Assembly: GCF_009674825.1 (NCBI RefSeq) | Contig: NZ_WKJH01000001.1 | Coordinates: forward strand, 1 to 64,000 | Length of the DNA stretch: 64,000 nucleotides | Origin: Maribacter luteus | Lineage (GTDB): Bacteria > Bacteroidota > Bacteroidia > Flavobacteriales > Flavobacteriaceae | Direction of reading: 5' to 3' | Shown here: positions 55,284 to 64,000 of the stretch, one piece after another | How the letters are laid out: each line of letters opens with the position of its first letter | Numbering within the stretch: position 1 is the first letter of the stretch | Program-made: the position numbers and the translations under genes | The notes under the pieces: generated by a model | Seen by the model: the letters and a program-made list of their open reading frames with translations, nothing else | What the model was told of the DNA's origin: nothing | The model's database searches: none

Positions 55284-56936
55284 TTAAAAATTAAAACCTA
55301 TTCTTGTACGTTGATTCCTTTCATCAAACCGTTCCGACTGACACAACTGAACCAGCTTTTCCTTTATATCAATTTCTGGGTTTAATACTCTTGCCATTTT
55401 AAATTTTCGAATCACATTTTCAATCTCCCCACCAGTAAGGTCAAAGTTGGTGGCCAAATAATTGGATGTTGTTTTAGAAATACCATGAAGCCCATTGTTC
55501 CAAATTTTACTTTGAGACATCTTATTTGGTTTGTTAAACCGAACTTTAAACAAAAACCTTCTTTCAAATGCTTCATCCAGACTTTCCTCTAGATTGGTCG
55601 TGGCAAAAAGAATCCCCTCAAAATTTTCAAGACAATCCAGGAAGATATTTTGAATGGCATTATCTTCCTTCTCTACCCCACTTCGGTTTTGGGCTATTCT
55701 TTTACCTAGAATAGCGTCTGCCTCGTTCAACAATAAAATAGGAGTTACTTTTTCCTTTCTACAAAGTGCTTCATAGTTCTTGAATAAAGCTTTTACCAGT
55801 TTTTGACTTTCTCCGTACCACATGGATTTCAATTCACTCAATTCCACTTTCCACATAGGTCGGCCAGAAGCTTTGGCAATTTGGTATACCCCTTCCGTTT
55901 TACCTGTACCTGGATCACCGTAAAAAAGTGTGCAAATACCTGTTCTCAAACCTTCAGACTTTAATGAATTGATAATCTTCTTATATTTGATCGGCTTTAG
56001 ACTTCTGGTTATTGAGTCCATTTCCTTATCAGTAACACTATCAAAGAATAATTTCTTTTTAAAAACCTGGTTCGGATAAATCAATTGCACATTTTTTTCC
56101 TGGTTTTTTAATCGAATGGGGATTTTGAACGGCTCTAATTCCTTACTACTCCTTTCTGTAAGAGAAACACTTGCAGAAGAATAAAAACTATCATCGTTAA
56201 GAACAAAGTAGTCCAATTTGATAAGCTGGTTCTTCTTATCCAAAATTTCTTTTTCATAAAACAATTGATCGGTTATATCCTGAAAGAATCCTTTGGAAAA
56301 CCTTTGCAGCTCACAATCTCGGTTGCCCTGTACATTATGTGCAATGACATATAAATATGCCATTAGGTTTTTCGTGTTGAATTTTAGTCCATTCAAATAT
56401 TTAATGAAATCCGTTTCCTTATAATCCATGAAGATCTTACGGAATTCGACCCTTAGCTCAAGAATATTACCGTCCTCGAGCCTACGTGCTTCGATCAAAT
56501 CCTTAACCCAAACTACAATTTGTATTGGGGTCATCTTTGTTGGTTCAGGAGGAGAGAAGGGCTTGTTTTCAATAATGGCATTTTTCACCCTTTCTGATAT
56601 TTTGAACCGGGTGTTGTTTATTCTTGAAAAAACAATTCTGGATTCATTCTCTAAAATCCCCTTATCATACATTGCTTCAATTTCTTTTTTAAAGACGAAC
56701 AATTCTATTGCCGAGCATTTTAGGAAAGTAGCTAGTTCGGCATAATCCGGATAGTTATCTTCACTGTTCAATTCAAAAACAGCCACTAATATTAGAGATT
56801 GAAACCGGGTTGTCCGGAAATAATCATCTATCCTTGATAAGAAATCCTCTTCACTATCCAACAGCTGTTTTTTCAGTTTACATCCTTTTACCCTTTTTGA
56901 GAACTTGATGATGTCCTTTAATATGATATGTTCCAT
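55284..56936 (-). CDS. AAA+ ATPase with N-terminal helical/winged regions
   Basis: 550 residues. The N-terminal ~300 residues have a winged-helix-like region (YAELATFLKCSAIELFVFKK) and helices. The classic AAA module follows: Walker A GDPGTGKT (340-347), Walker B with an unusual Asn in LLLNEAD (404-407; the usual Asp before Glu is Asn), sensor/arginine-finger region ATTNLEESLDEAFERRF and a C-terminal lid (LTGGEIENVIRKFKMA). First gene of the minus-strand operon, divergent from the WYL regulator with 120 bp between. Confidence 0.87.
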   Translation of the reverse strand: MEHIILKDIIKFSKRVKGCKLKKQLLDSEEDFLSRIDDYFRTTRFQSLILVAVFELNSEDNYPDYAELATFLKCSAIELFVFKKEIEAMYDKGILENESRIVFSRINNTRFKISERVKNAIIENKPFSPPEPTKMTPIQIVVWVKDLIEARRLEDGNILELRVEFRKIFMDYKETDFIKYLNGLKFNTKNLMAYLYVIAHNVQGNRDCELQRFSKGFFQDITDQLFYEKEILDKKNQLIKLDYFVLNDDSFYSSASVSLTERSSKELEPFKIPIRLKNQEKNVQLIYPNQVFKKKLFFDSVTDKEMDSITRSLKPIKYKKIINSLKSEGLRTGICTLFYGDPGTGKTEGVYQIAKASGRPMWKVELSELKSMWYGESQKLVKALFKNYEALCRKEKVTPILLLNEADAILGKRIAQNRSGVEKEDNAIQNIFLDCLENFEGILFATTNLEESLDEAFERRFLFKVRFNKPNKMSQSKIWNNGLHGISKTTSNYLATNFDLTGGEIENVIRKFKMARVLNPEIDIKEKLVQLCQSERFDERNQRTRIGFNF

Positions 56937-57010
56937 GATCGGTGATATTTTTAGACAAAATTAAAGTTGCACTCCGCCAAACCATGTCGAACTAAATTTT
57001 TAACTTACAT

Positions 57011-57025
57011 CGTCATTAAATGACG
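57011..57025. promoter_or_regulatory. Perfect palindrome, candidate WYL operator
   Basis: CGTCATT-A-AATGACG (7+1+7), the only perfect inverted repeat in the 120-bp region between the divergent AAA operon and the WYL gene. A TATCCTTTG box follows at about 57034. Placement fits an operator that could control both directions. Confidence 0.55.
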
Positions 57026-57056
57026 GAGTAAAGTCTATCCTTTGTAAACACGAATC

Positions 57057-57968
57057 ATGGCGAATTACAAACTTTTGAAACGATTGGAGCGCAGTATTTA
57101 CCTTATAAAGAATTTACCGGGCATTTCTAAAGGGGAGATATTGGAACGTTTGAGAAATGACTACGACCAAGAGATAAGCGACCGTACGCTTGAGCGTGAT
57201 TTCGAGATATTAAAAACTGATTTTGGTTTGGAAATACAATACGATAGAAGCAAAAGAGGGTATGTCTTGGATGATGACCCTGAGCGTATCGCTACCTTTT
57301 TCAAGTTTGCCGAATTATCATCCTTGGCCGAAATCTATGAAACGGGTTTAAAGGATTATAAAACCTTCCAAAAATGGGTGATACCCGATGACAGCTCTGG
57401 GTTCTATGGTTTACAGAATATGAAACCTATTTTGAAAGGGATTACCCTTGCTCAAAAAATAAGGTTCACAAAGATGAATTTCTTTCATGATGATTCCAAA
57501 GAATACATAGTTAGTCCGTTTCGCCTAAAGGAATTTCTAAATAGATGGTATTTGATAGCTGTCCCGGATGGTATGGAGGAAATTCGAACTTTTGGACTCG
57601 ACCGAATACGTAATGTTCATATCTTAAAAAAGAAAGGCTCAAAATTTAAGAATATAGAAATCCAGTTAAATCAGTTTAGGGAGGTAGTTGGTTTAACCTA
57701 CAGCCTAGAACCACTACAGAAAATAGTATTAAAGGTAACCAATGAACAGATAAAATATTTGAGGAGCCTGCCTTTACACCATTCACAGGTCTGTATTGAT
57801 GATCATTATAAAGATGGCTGGGGGAGAGTAAATTATGAATTAAAACCCAATTATGAATTTATGGCCGAAATTTTAAAATTAGGGGCCTCTGCGGTCATTT
57901 TGGAACCCTTGGCCTTACGGGAGAAAATAACTGAACAAATAACTATTATGCATAAATTATATGAGTAA
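57057..57968 (+). CDS. WYL-domain transcriptional regulator
   Basis: 303 residues. N-terminal HTH (ISKGEILERLRNDYDQEISDRTLERDFEILK) with a DeoR-like wing, then the WYL domain. Its signature lies at ~152-168 (SPFRLKEFLNRWYLIAV) with FGLDRIRNV after it, and a C-terminal WCX domain. WYL proteins sense nucleic-acid or nucleotide ligands and very often control phage-defence operons. It is three bases upstream of the nuclease gene and divergent from the AAA operon. Confidence 0.93.
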   Translation: MANYKLLKRLERSIYLIKNLPGISKGEILERLRNDYDQEISDRTLERDFEILKTDFGLEIQYDRSKRGYVLDDDPERIATFFKFAELSSLAEIYETGLKDYKTFQKWVIPDDSSGFYGLQNMKPILKGITLAQKIRFTKMNFFHDDSKEYIVSPFRLKEFLNRWYLIAVPDGMEEIRTFGLDRIRNVHILKKKGSKFKNIEIQLNQFREVVGLTYSLEPLQKIVLKVTNEQIKYLRSLPLHHSQVCIDDHYKDGWGRVNYELKPNYEFMAEILKLGASAVILEPLALREKITEQITIMHKLYE

Positions 57969-57971
57969 GTT

Positions 57972-59135
57972 ATGATTGAATTATACAAAAGAATCAATGA
58001 AGTTGCCAGGCAACTTCCCGAGTTACCTAAAAAGCAAAAGAAAAACTTTTTTGACATTCTTGGGGTACAAAGAAAAGAGACAATAAATTCAAAGTTGTTA
58101 GCCTATTTTTTTGACCCTGAAGAAGATCATGGATTTGGCACTTTGTTTATTGATGCCTTGGTAAGTATTTTAGATTTAAAACTGGATAAGGTAAATGCTT
58201 TTGAAAAGTTTACAGGACAATTTGAAGTGTCTACCGAGGTGACTACTTCAAATGCAGTTGCTCCGGAAGACCAATCTAAAAGAATAGACCTGTTACTTAC
58301 AGGTATCGATTGGAGTATAATTATTGAGAACAAATTATATCATTATCTCTCCAATCCTTTAGATGTATACTTTCAACATGTAAATAACAGCCCCCATAAT
58401 AAAGAAGAAAATATTATAGGAGTTGTTTTGTCCCTTGAGCCAATAATCGAAGAACCCAATACCCAAAGGAAACCTTACTTTATCAATATCACACATCGAG
58501 AATTGATAACAAAAGTTCAACAGAAACTGATATTGAGCCATATTGAAAGTGACATAGATGTATTTTATTTACGAGAATACGCAAAAACGATTAATTCACA
58601 TTATAGAAACAAAATGAACGAACCTGAATTAAATAAATTAATTGGATCTTTGATCGAACAAAAAGAAGCAATAAACGAAATCTTTGAGAAAAGAAAAGCT
58701 GCTATTACATTTCTCGACAAGGAGATAGAAGAAGTTTTTACCGAAAGAGACTACAAAAGTGTAAAATCATGGTATTGTCACAAAAAAAACGAAAACCTTT
58801 GTTTCTGTATAAACCCAACAGATGAAATTTTAAAATACAATAAAATCAGTGTCGGCTTTGAATTATGGAATGATCTTTTAAAAAAGGTGGGTAGGGAGAA
58901 CTTGGCACAGATACAATCAACCATACAAAATGGAAAAATGGAAAAAACACATCTTAACTTTGATGTAAATAACGATCATGCTCATATGAACAGAATTGTC
59001 ACCTATAGAAAAGATGATTTTTTATCTGAAAACCGCAGTCTCAAATCAGAGTTAGGGAGTATTTTAGATTCTTATTTTTTTAATGAAAATGGAATTGAAG
59101 ATGTTGTGTTAAAACAAATAGGTGATGCTTTGTAA
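57972..59135 (+). CDS. PD-(D/E)XK nuclease-family protein (PDDEXK_4 type)
   Basis: 387 residues. N-terminal PDDEXK_4 domain: FFDILGVQRKETINSKLLAYFFDP, then KRIDLLL with Asp106 and IIIENKLY with Glu119 and Lys121, followed by a conserved Q-Y (FQHVNN). The C-terminal ~200 residues are not recognised. Co-transcribed with the WYL regulator (3-nt gap), a pairing seen in defence islands. Probably a DNA- or RNA-cleaving effector. Confidence 0.85.
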   Translation: MIELYKRINEVARQLPELPKKQKKNFFDILGVQRKETINSKLLAYFFDPEEDHGFGTLFIDALVSILDLKLDKVNAFEKFTGQFEVSTEVTTSNAVAPEDQSKRIDLLLTGIDWSIIIENKLYHYLSNPLDVYFQHVNNSPHNKEENIIGVVLSLEPIIEEPNTQRKPYFINITHRELITKVQQKLILSHIESDIDVFYLREYAKTINSHYRNKMNEPELNKLIGSLIEQKEAINEIFEKRKAAITFLDKEIEEVFTERDYKSVKSWYCHKKNENLCFCINPTDEILKYNKISVGFELWNDLLKKVGRENLAQIQSTIQNGKMEKTHLNFDVNNDHAHMNRIVTYRKDDFLSENRSLKSELGSILDSYFFNENGIEDVVLKQIGDAL

Positions 59136-59832
59136 TTAACTGCTATTTTTTTTGTTGTCAATACGGTTACAATTAAATGAACCAGTGGTTCATCCCTAGA
59201 GCAATGGATTAACTATGTTTATTATATACTTATATATTTCCATAAAACCTTTGATTCTTATTGCCAAGACCCCCTTTAATTACGTATAAGGGCAAATCAC
59301 AAACAATTGGGACCCTAATTATCTTATATGGTTTCATTAGGGAACAAGATTAACTATTCTCCTGTTATCGAAAAAAACCATCCTTAAATCGAAGTATTTT
59401 GGAGGTGCGCTACCCTACCCCTATTTTCGCTTCATATATACATCAAGAACCCTTTATGGGTACCAACCGAGCACAAAAGCCACGGTGGTTCAGAATGTGG
59501 ACAGACTGTCAAAACAAATGATTTCAACTTCATTTATATTCTGATCATGATGCATCAACCTTAAAAAGGATGTGTTATGTACTATTTGTTTATTTCACGA
59601 AATGGAAACTCCGGGACTTTTAAAAAATTCCTAGAAGGTCTTAAATCGCTACTTATCAAAACTTCACTTGCCCGACACATCGGACAAGTTGATATTTATA
59701 CTATTGACCTACGAATGCAAATCTTAAAACTCCTGGTTTTACGAAAGACATTTATATAGTACAAAAGTATTTTACCCCTATAGCAATCAGGATTAATAAT
59801 CATTGGATATACATAAATAAATATACAGGAAT
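59136..59832. other. AT-rich region without supported gene
   Basis: About 700 bases. A 60-codon frame at 59577-59759 has unnatural composition and no good start context. A 21-codon frame at 59455-59517 (GTNRAQKPRWFRMWTD) looks protein-like but is too short to call and may be a remnant. CTACCCTACCCC near 59410 echoes the AGGGTAG repeats on the other strand. Confidence 0.45.
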
Positions 59833-60303
59833 ATGAATGCAATAAAAGAAAAAAGTAAAAATGGTCTTCAAGAATATTTTACGGTCGAGACCACAAAAAC
59901 CTTCCAAATTGATATGGACAAGGCCCTAAAAACCATGGAACCTACCGAGGTGTTGCAAGTGCTTTTAAAATATGATATCACTTCTAAACCCGAAGGAAAG
60001 GAGTTCTTGGAAATTTATTCCCAAATGATGGGCGGGTGGAAGAAGGAAAACCAAGGGTCAAAGGTAGTTAGTGAAGTAACAACATCCAAAAGTCGATGTA
60101 GTGCCTGTTTCTTGGGAAAATGTATGACCGTATATGAATTTGAATACAAACATTCAAAAGCGCACGTACCCTATAACCGTGTCATCTATCGTTATGATTT
60201 CGGGATGATGTATGATGTTCGTGATGGCATACTGTACGATCTTACCATCTGCAATTCCTTTTTATCAAAGGGTGAGTTGCAGGAATTGAATAAACCTTGT
60301 TAA
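59833..60303 (+). CDS. Unknown Cys-containing protein
   Basis: 156 residues, not recognised. Cytoplasmic, with a Cys cluster in the middle (SRCSACFLGKC: C-x2-C-x4-C) followed by a beta-rich segment (MTVYEFEYKHSKAHVPYNRVIYRYDFGMMYDV) and two more Cys near the end. A metal-binding role is possible. Followed after 40 nt by an exported protein gene. Confidence 0.55.
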   Translation: MNAIKEKSKNGLQEYFTVETTKTFQIDMDKALKTMEPTEVLQVLLKYDITSKPEGKEFLEIYSQMMGGWKKENQGSKVVSEVTTSKSRCSACFLGKCMTVYEFEYKHSKAHVPYNRVIYRYDFGMMYDVRDGILYDLTICNSFLSKGELQELNKPC

Positions 60304-60343
60304 GACAAATAGAATAGTTACCCTAATCATAAAACCTACTACT

Positions 60344-60877
60344 ATGTACAAACAATTATTTTTCCTTTTCTTGATCCTAATGGTTACCCCTCAAATTTCA
60401 AAGGCACAAAAAAGTGATAGTCCTATTTGGGCGAAATTCAACATTACAAGAGCGATAACAGGGAACAAGGATTCCTCGAAAGAATTAGTCAGGGCCGGTG
60501 CATATACTGCATTTTATACCAAAAAAAATAACGATACACTTTATATGGCCAATGTTTTCTCAAAGCGAAGTTCCGAAAGTTATGGACCCATTGACAATAT
60601 TAAGATCATTCGAAAAAGTAACGGGAAGGAATTTAAGTATGAAGGGGTTGTTTTTTCTTTTGAGTGGCATTATAAAAACTCCTATGATGATGAACAAGGG
60701 GTGGCAAGGGTCAATGTAATTTTGGTGAAGGACAAACCAAAAGGTTCTGCTTTTGCCATGAAATTACTTACCGAGGACAATCAATTTTTGGAGTATGAAG
60801 GTGAAGTTGAAGGCGTAGTTAATGACCGTATATTCGAATACCTTGAAGAGAAAAACCATAGTGCTGAAAATCTCTAA
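60344..60877 (+). CDS. Exported protein of unknown function
   Basis: 177 residues with a signal peptide (LFFLFLILMVTPQISKAQ). The mature part is beta-rich (LVRAGAYTAFYTKKNNDTLYMANVF.., GVVFSFEWHYKNSYDDEQGVARVN). No family recognised. Same strand as the gene at 59833, 40 nt apart. Confidence 0.6.
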   Translation: MYKQLFFLFLILMVTPQISKAQKSDSPIWAKFNITRAITGNKDSSKELVRAGAYTAFYTKKNNDTLYMANVFSKRSSESYGPIDNIKIIRKSNGKEFKYEGVVFSFEWHYKNSYDDEQGVARVNVILVKDKPKGSAFAMKLLTEDNQFLEYEGEVEGVVNDRIFEYLEEKNHSAENL

Positions 60878-61478
60878 AATATCCATAAACATACCCCAAA
60901 TTAGCTAAACCTCCTTTTTCCAATTAAATGTATGTGGGTTGGGTTGACTAAAGTCCCATCACGGGGGAACCTAATTCAGCACTGTAATTACACAGTAGTA
61001 ATGATTTCCTCTACATACGAAAAAGTTTTAAAAGAACCATTACGGAAATCTGTAAAGGATATAAATAAAAAGGGCCTAAGTTATCTGAAGGATTATAAAT
61101 ATAAAGTGTATGCTTCATAAAATATGGAGAATAGTTATTTCGTTGTGTTTTTATCCAGGACCATGCAATGAGTAATAAATTGATTTCAATTCTATTTTGA
61201 AATACAAGTTGCTTATATATAAAAATGGAATTTAATAACTTAATAATGCACCATCTGGAAGGTATCGTTACAAAATGTTTATGGATACTGGTTTTAATTG
61301 GCTTTTCCAATTATTAGTTAGATATGAGATATACTATATGCTGTCAAGAATCACAGGTAAGAATGGTATTATATTACAACCATATAGTAGTGTGCACATT
61401 TACTGCACACATGCCACCTAAATTTGAAGTATTATTTTAAAAACCTTTTTCAACTGATTACATTTTAAAATACAACTT
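60878..61478. other. Intergenic region upstream of the large right-edge gene
   Basis: About 600 bases. A 62-codon frame at 60932-61120 is weak. Otherwise AT-rich, with the inverted repeat at 61390-61410 as the only structure. Confidence 0.45.
61390..61410. promoter_or_regulatory. Inverted repeat GTGTGCA..TGCACAC
   Basis: Perfect 7+7 inverted repeat with a seven-base spacer, about 70 bases before the ATG at 61479, where an operator would lie. No T-tract follows, so not a terminator. Confidence 0.45.
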
Positions 61479-64000
61479 ATGAATTTTTTCCCTTACTTAC
61501 TCAATGCACGTAGTATAGACAAGCATGATGGCAGAGCTTTGTGGAAATACTTTTTAAATGAGTATGAACTAAGCTTGTTGAAAAAAAATCTGCAATTTGC
61601 CAATCCATTATCCATTGACCCTCGTGACGTGACACTATATTATGCAGAGTGGTGGAGAAACAACTATAAAGGAGGGAAACCTAGTAATGAAGAAATATTC
61701 AATTCCATAGGGGGCAATATTAAATTTTATTTTAATAAAAATGATTTTTATAAACTTGCCAAACAGGGGGCTCAAATGCTAAGGGTAAAATGGATTTCAA
61801 AACGAAACACTCTTTATTTTAGAACCTTACTTTTACAAGGCGGTCTTCCTTTAGCCAACATATCCGAAAACCAAGGGAAATATCAAGATTTTTTACTGGC
61901 CGTTCTCGACGAGCAACCTGAGACTCTAGAGGATTTCATGTTCAAGCCCCATATAATTAATTTACTACCATCATCTAGCCAGAATGACATTATCTATGAA
62001 AATTGTTTTGAGATTGTAAGATCAATCCTAAACAAAGAAGATGATTATGAAGATTTATTTAATTCTAATGAAGCACTAAAGAATATTTCAACTACCCTAA
62101 AGGTCAAGGAAAAAACCTTAGTGAGGAAACAACGGTTATCCAAACCCCAAAACTATTGGCTTTTGCGTTTCAAAGAAGGTGAAACCAATATTAATTTAAG
62201 AATTGGATTTGCCAATAGTTACGATTTTGAATCAATGTCTAATATTTTAGGGTTTGAGGCAAAGGGAAAAGAATACCAATTTTACTTGAATGAAAAATTA
62301 ATATGTGTATTCCGTAAAATGCTTAACGGGAAATTTAAAACATACTGGTATCAGCACCAAAATGAAACATGGGATGGTGAAAGTAATTTGCCTTATGCAT
62401 ATGTCCTGTCAGAAGGTGAAAAAATCATAGTAAAAGATTTCATACAAACAGTCCCTAATTTATCGGAGCCAAGCCTATGGACTAAATTCTCTGATAATGA
62501 ATGGAGATTGATTAAAGGATATGGAACACCGGATAAAGAAGCTGCAATACTTTTTCCAAAAGAATGGAAATGCCACCTTCCCTATTTGGAAGTGTCAATG
62601 TTTGGTGAACAACTTGCCTGGTTAACCTTTGAAGGAGAAATGGAAATCAATTTAGATGCCGATTATAGAACCTACCATAGTGAAGTTAATTCTTTTGATT
62701 GGACAATTGAAAGTCAAAGACCTTACTGGATGCAAAAGACCAATATGCCAGTGGTCCAAAAAAAACCAAGTATAATTATTTGGGACGACAATAATAGGAA
62801 GCTACCAAAAGATAAATTTAAAACTTGGGTTAAACCACATAATTCAAAAGAAACTTGGCAGGAATTAAAGAGGTTGAGCTATATCCCAATAGGATGTGTT
62901 GACCTTAAAATAGAATATCAAGGTCTTATTACTTATGACGAGTTTTTTAATTTAGGAAGCCTTCAAGTTGATTATTTGAATAAGTCTATTGACAAGGCTC
63001 AATTAAGCATAAAAAACCTGAATACATTTGATTTCAAGCTGGAGGAAACCCCAATATTGGATATAGAAAATCATAATAATGTTTTTTCATTAAGTGTCCG
63101 GACGAAATTTTCCAAGATACCCACAGGAATCAAAGGTTCAGTTGGTCTCAGGGGCCAGAAGAAGCTTTATTTTGAAATGGAATCACCCTTCGAAGGGATG
63201 GCCATAATAGATAAGAACGGGACAATTATAAGAGAAGAGGCTCCCTTATCATTGGCCAACCTTTACGGCTTAAGAATTTTAAGTTCTCGCACAAAGGAGA
63301 CTCTTCTTAAAATAAAGAATAGTATAAAACCTGATGTGAAAATCACAGTGCCACTTAAAGAAACTTCCCAACCGTTAATTGCATTAAAGGATGAAATTGT
63401 CAGGCTTTTTTATTTGGCAGACGCAATGGATTACAGAAATAAGGTTTATCTGGAAATAGCAGAAGGAAAGTCATATATAACATATGAAATTTCAGGCTTT
63501 AGCCATTCATTAAATATTGATCAACAACTAGAATATAAGGTGTGTTTGAATAATTCTGAAGATGATTTGGACTTATATGCCGTTCCTTTGAATTGCTCCG
63601 AGGAAAACATAGAAATAATTCCACTTGTTAAGGACAACAATTACTATATGATTCCCAAAACCTGTGTTACCCAACAATTTATTGTTATTTCTTCTAAGGA
63701 AAATGGCAATCAATTAATGCCACGATATGTCAATACAGACGAGCATTATACAGGTTTGGAAAAAGAGGAGCGAATCAATTCTTATCACCAAGAACTACAT
63801 CACAAAAACTTTGAAAGTGGTATATGGAAACAAGTGCTTTCCTATTTTAATATATGTATCCAAGAAGATATTCCTTTTTCAACATTCGACCAATTACGGG
63901 CTATTTCAAGAAGTTCACAAGTTGCCAGTAGGGCATTTTTTTATTTAGGGGTACATCAATATGAACGGGAAACATTTATTCATAGGTCCATTCCTGAAAT
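61479..64000 (+). CDS. STY4851/ECs_5259 (YjiT)-like protein, 3' end beyond window
   Basis: The frame is open from ATG 61479 to the window edge, at least 840 residues, with no stop. The N-terminus (NARSIDKHDGRALWKYFLNE, then DPRDVTLYYAEWWRNNYKGG) has the DGRxLxxY..DPRD..YxAEWWRxxYxGG pattern I associate with the STY4851/ECs_5259 family. To my knowledge that family corresponds to DruH of type III Druantia defence and is paired with a DUF1998 helicase. The rest is beta-rich with no catalytic motif visible. Identification rests on memory of the N-terminal pattern, so the family call is moderate while the coding call is firm. Confidence 0.72.
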   Translation, partial: MNFFPYLLNARSIDKHDGRALWKYFLNEYELSLLKKNLQFANPLSIDPRDVTLYYAEWWRNNYKGGKPSNEEIFNSIGGNIKFYFNKNDFYKLAKQGAQMLRVKWISKRNTLYFRTLLLQGGLPLANISENQGKYQDFLLAVLDEQPETLEDFMFKPHIINLLPSSSQNDIIYENCFEIVRSILNKEDDYEDLFNSNEALKNISTTLKVKEKTLVRKQRLSKPQNYWLLRFKEGETNINLRIGFANSYDFESMSNILGFEAKGKEYQFYLNEKLICVFRKMLNGKFKTYWYQHQNETWDGESNLPYAYVLSEGEKIIVKDFIQTVPNLSEPSLWTKFSDNEWRLIKGYGTPDKEAAILFPKEWKCHLPYLEVSMFGEQLAWLTFEGEMEINLDADYRTYHSEVNSFDWTIESQRPYWMQKTNMPVVQKKPSIIIWDDNNRKLPKDKFKTWVKPHNSKETWQELKRLSYIPIGCVDLKIEYQGLITYDEFFNLGSLQVDYLNKSIDKAQLSIKNLNTFDFKLEETPILDIENHNNVFSLSVRTKFSKIPTGIKGSVGLRGQKKLYFEMESPFEGMAIIDKNGTIIREEAPLSLANLYGLRILSSRTKETLLKIKNSIKPDVKITVPLKETSQPLIALKDEIVRLFYLADAMDYRNKVYLEIAEGKSYITYEISGFSHSLNIDQQLEYKVCLNNSEDDLDLYAVPLNCSEENIEIIPLVKDNNYYMIPKTCVTQQFIVISSKENGNQLMPRYVNTDEHYTGLEKEERINSYHQELHHKNFESGIWKQVLSYFNICIQEDIPFSTFDQLRAISRSSQVASRAFFYLGVHQYERETFIHRSIPE

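Larger units (their letters stand above)
47916..64000. mobile_element. Integrative element in the tRNA-fMet gene (left end; right end beyond window)
   Basis: A tyrosine recombinase gene lies immediately 3' of the initiator tRNA. From here on gene content changes from core functions to nucleases, ATPases, regulators and orphan genes. tRNA 3' ends are standard attachment sites for such recombinases. I could not find a second copy of the tRNA 3' end (GGTTCGAGTCCAGTCCCCGC) further on, so attR is probably outside the window. No conjugation or phage structural gene is visible in this part. Confidence 0.7.

Noticed and set aside
59577-59759. 60-codon plus-strand frame between the nuclease and Cys-protein genes
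   Set aside because: Low-complexity Leu/Ile/Lys composition, no supporting signal; left as non-coding.
60932-61120. 62-codon plus-strand frame
   Set aside because: No recognisable pattern, no promoter-like box; an internal start would leave only about 39 residues, not enough to support a call.

Overview
The window looks like chromosome from a marine-type member of the Flavobacteriaceae (Bacteroidota). Evidence: AT-rich sequence, TANNTTTG-type -10 boxes, few Shine-Dalgarno sequences, many SPII lipoproteins, and Flavobacteriia families such as GSCFA, DUF4136, DUF4230, DUF5522, putative porin and the LemA/TPM/TPM cluster. No genus can be fixed from the sequence alone.

Positions 1-47.8 kb are core chromosome with an envelope-stress-like locus embedded. 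Housekeeping genes are rnhB, lipB, lysS, hemL, alaS, der and era. Between them lie transporters (a DASS/SLC13 symporter, an alanine/glycine:cation symporter), cell-wall enzymes (glucosaminidase-LysM, M23 peptidase), an aromatic amino acid hydroxylase, a CE15-type esterase and several lipoproteins.

The most striking region is about 7.0-19.8 kb. A divergent pair encodes an ECF sigma factor and a membrane protein built like an anti-sigma factor (cytoplasmic N-terminus, one TM, periplasmic TPRs). Converging on it is a secreted, C-terminally anchored TPR-CHAT caspase-like protease. Seven copies of one bipartite element, GTTAACC-N15-CATWAAA, always with a spacer of exactly 15 nt, lie upstream of the sigma gene itself and of six neighbouring transcription units. 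Those units encode collagen-like (Gly-X-Y) lipoproteins, a PQQ-propeller-like lipoprotein, an OmpA-family protein and small exported proteins. I infer a self-contained regulon: a periplasmic CHAT protease cleaves the anti-sigma factor, releasing a sigma factor that switches on surface lipoproteins. The layout recalls the TPR-CHAT/Csx30/RpoE logic of type III-E CRISPR, but no CRISPR or cas gene is present.

From 47.9 kb the sequence is an integrated element. It begins at the 3' end of an initiator tRNA-Met gene, with a tyrosine recombinase immediately inside, and it runs past the window end; no attR is visible. It carries an iteron-like AGGGTAG repeat cluster, two small coiled-coil/HTH proteins and a minus-strand operon (AAA+ ATPase, 59-aa membrane protein, unknown protein, PD-(D/E)XK-like protein, DUF2779-type double nuclease). 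A divergent WYL-regulator plus PDDEXK nuclease pair follows, with a perfect palindrome between the two operons. At the right edge is a large open reading frame resembling the STY4851/ECs_5259 (YjiT) family linked to Druantia III. This half reads as a defence island.
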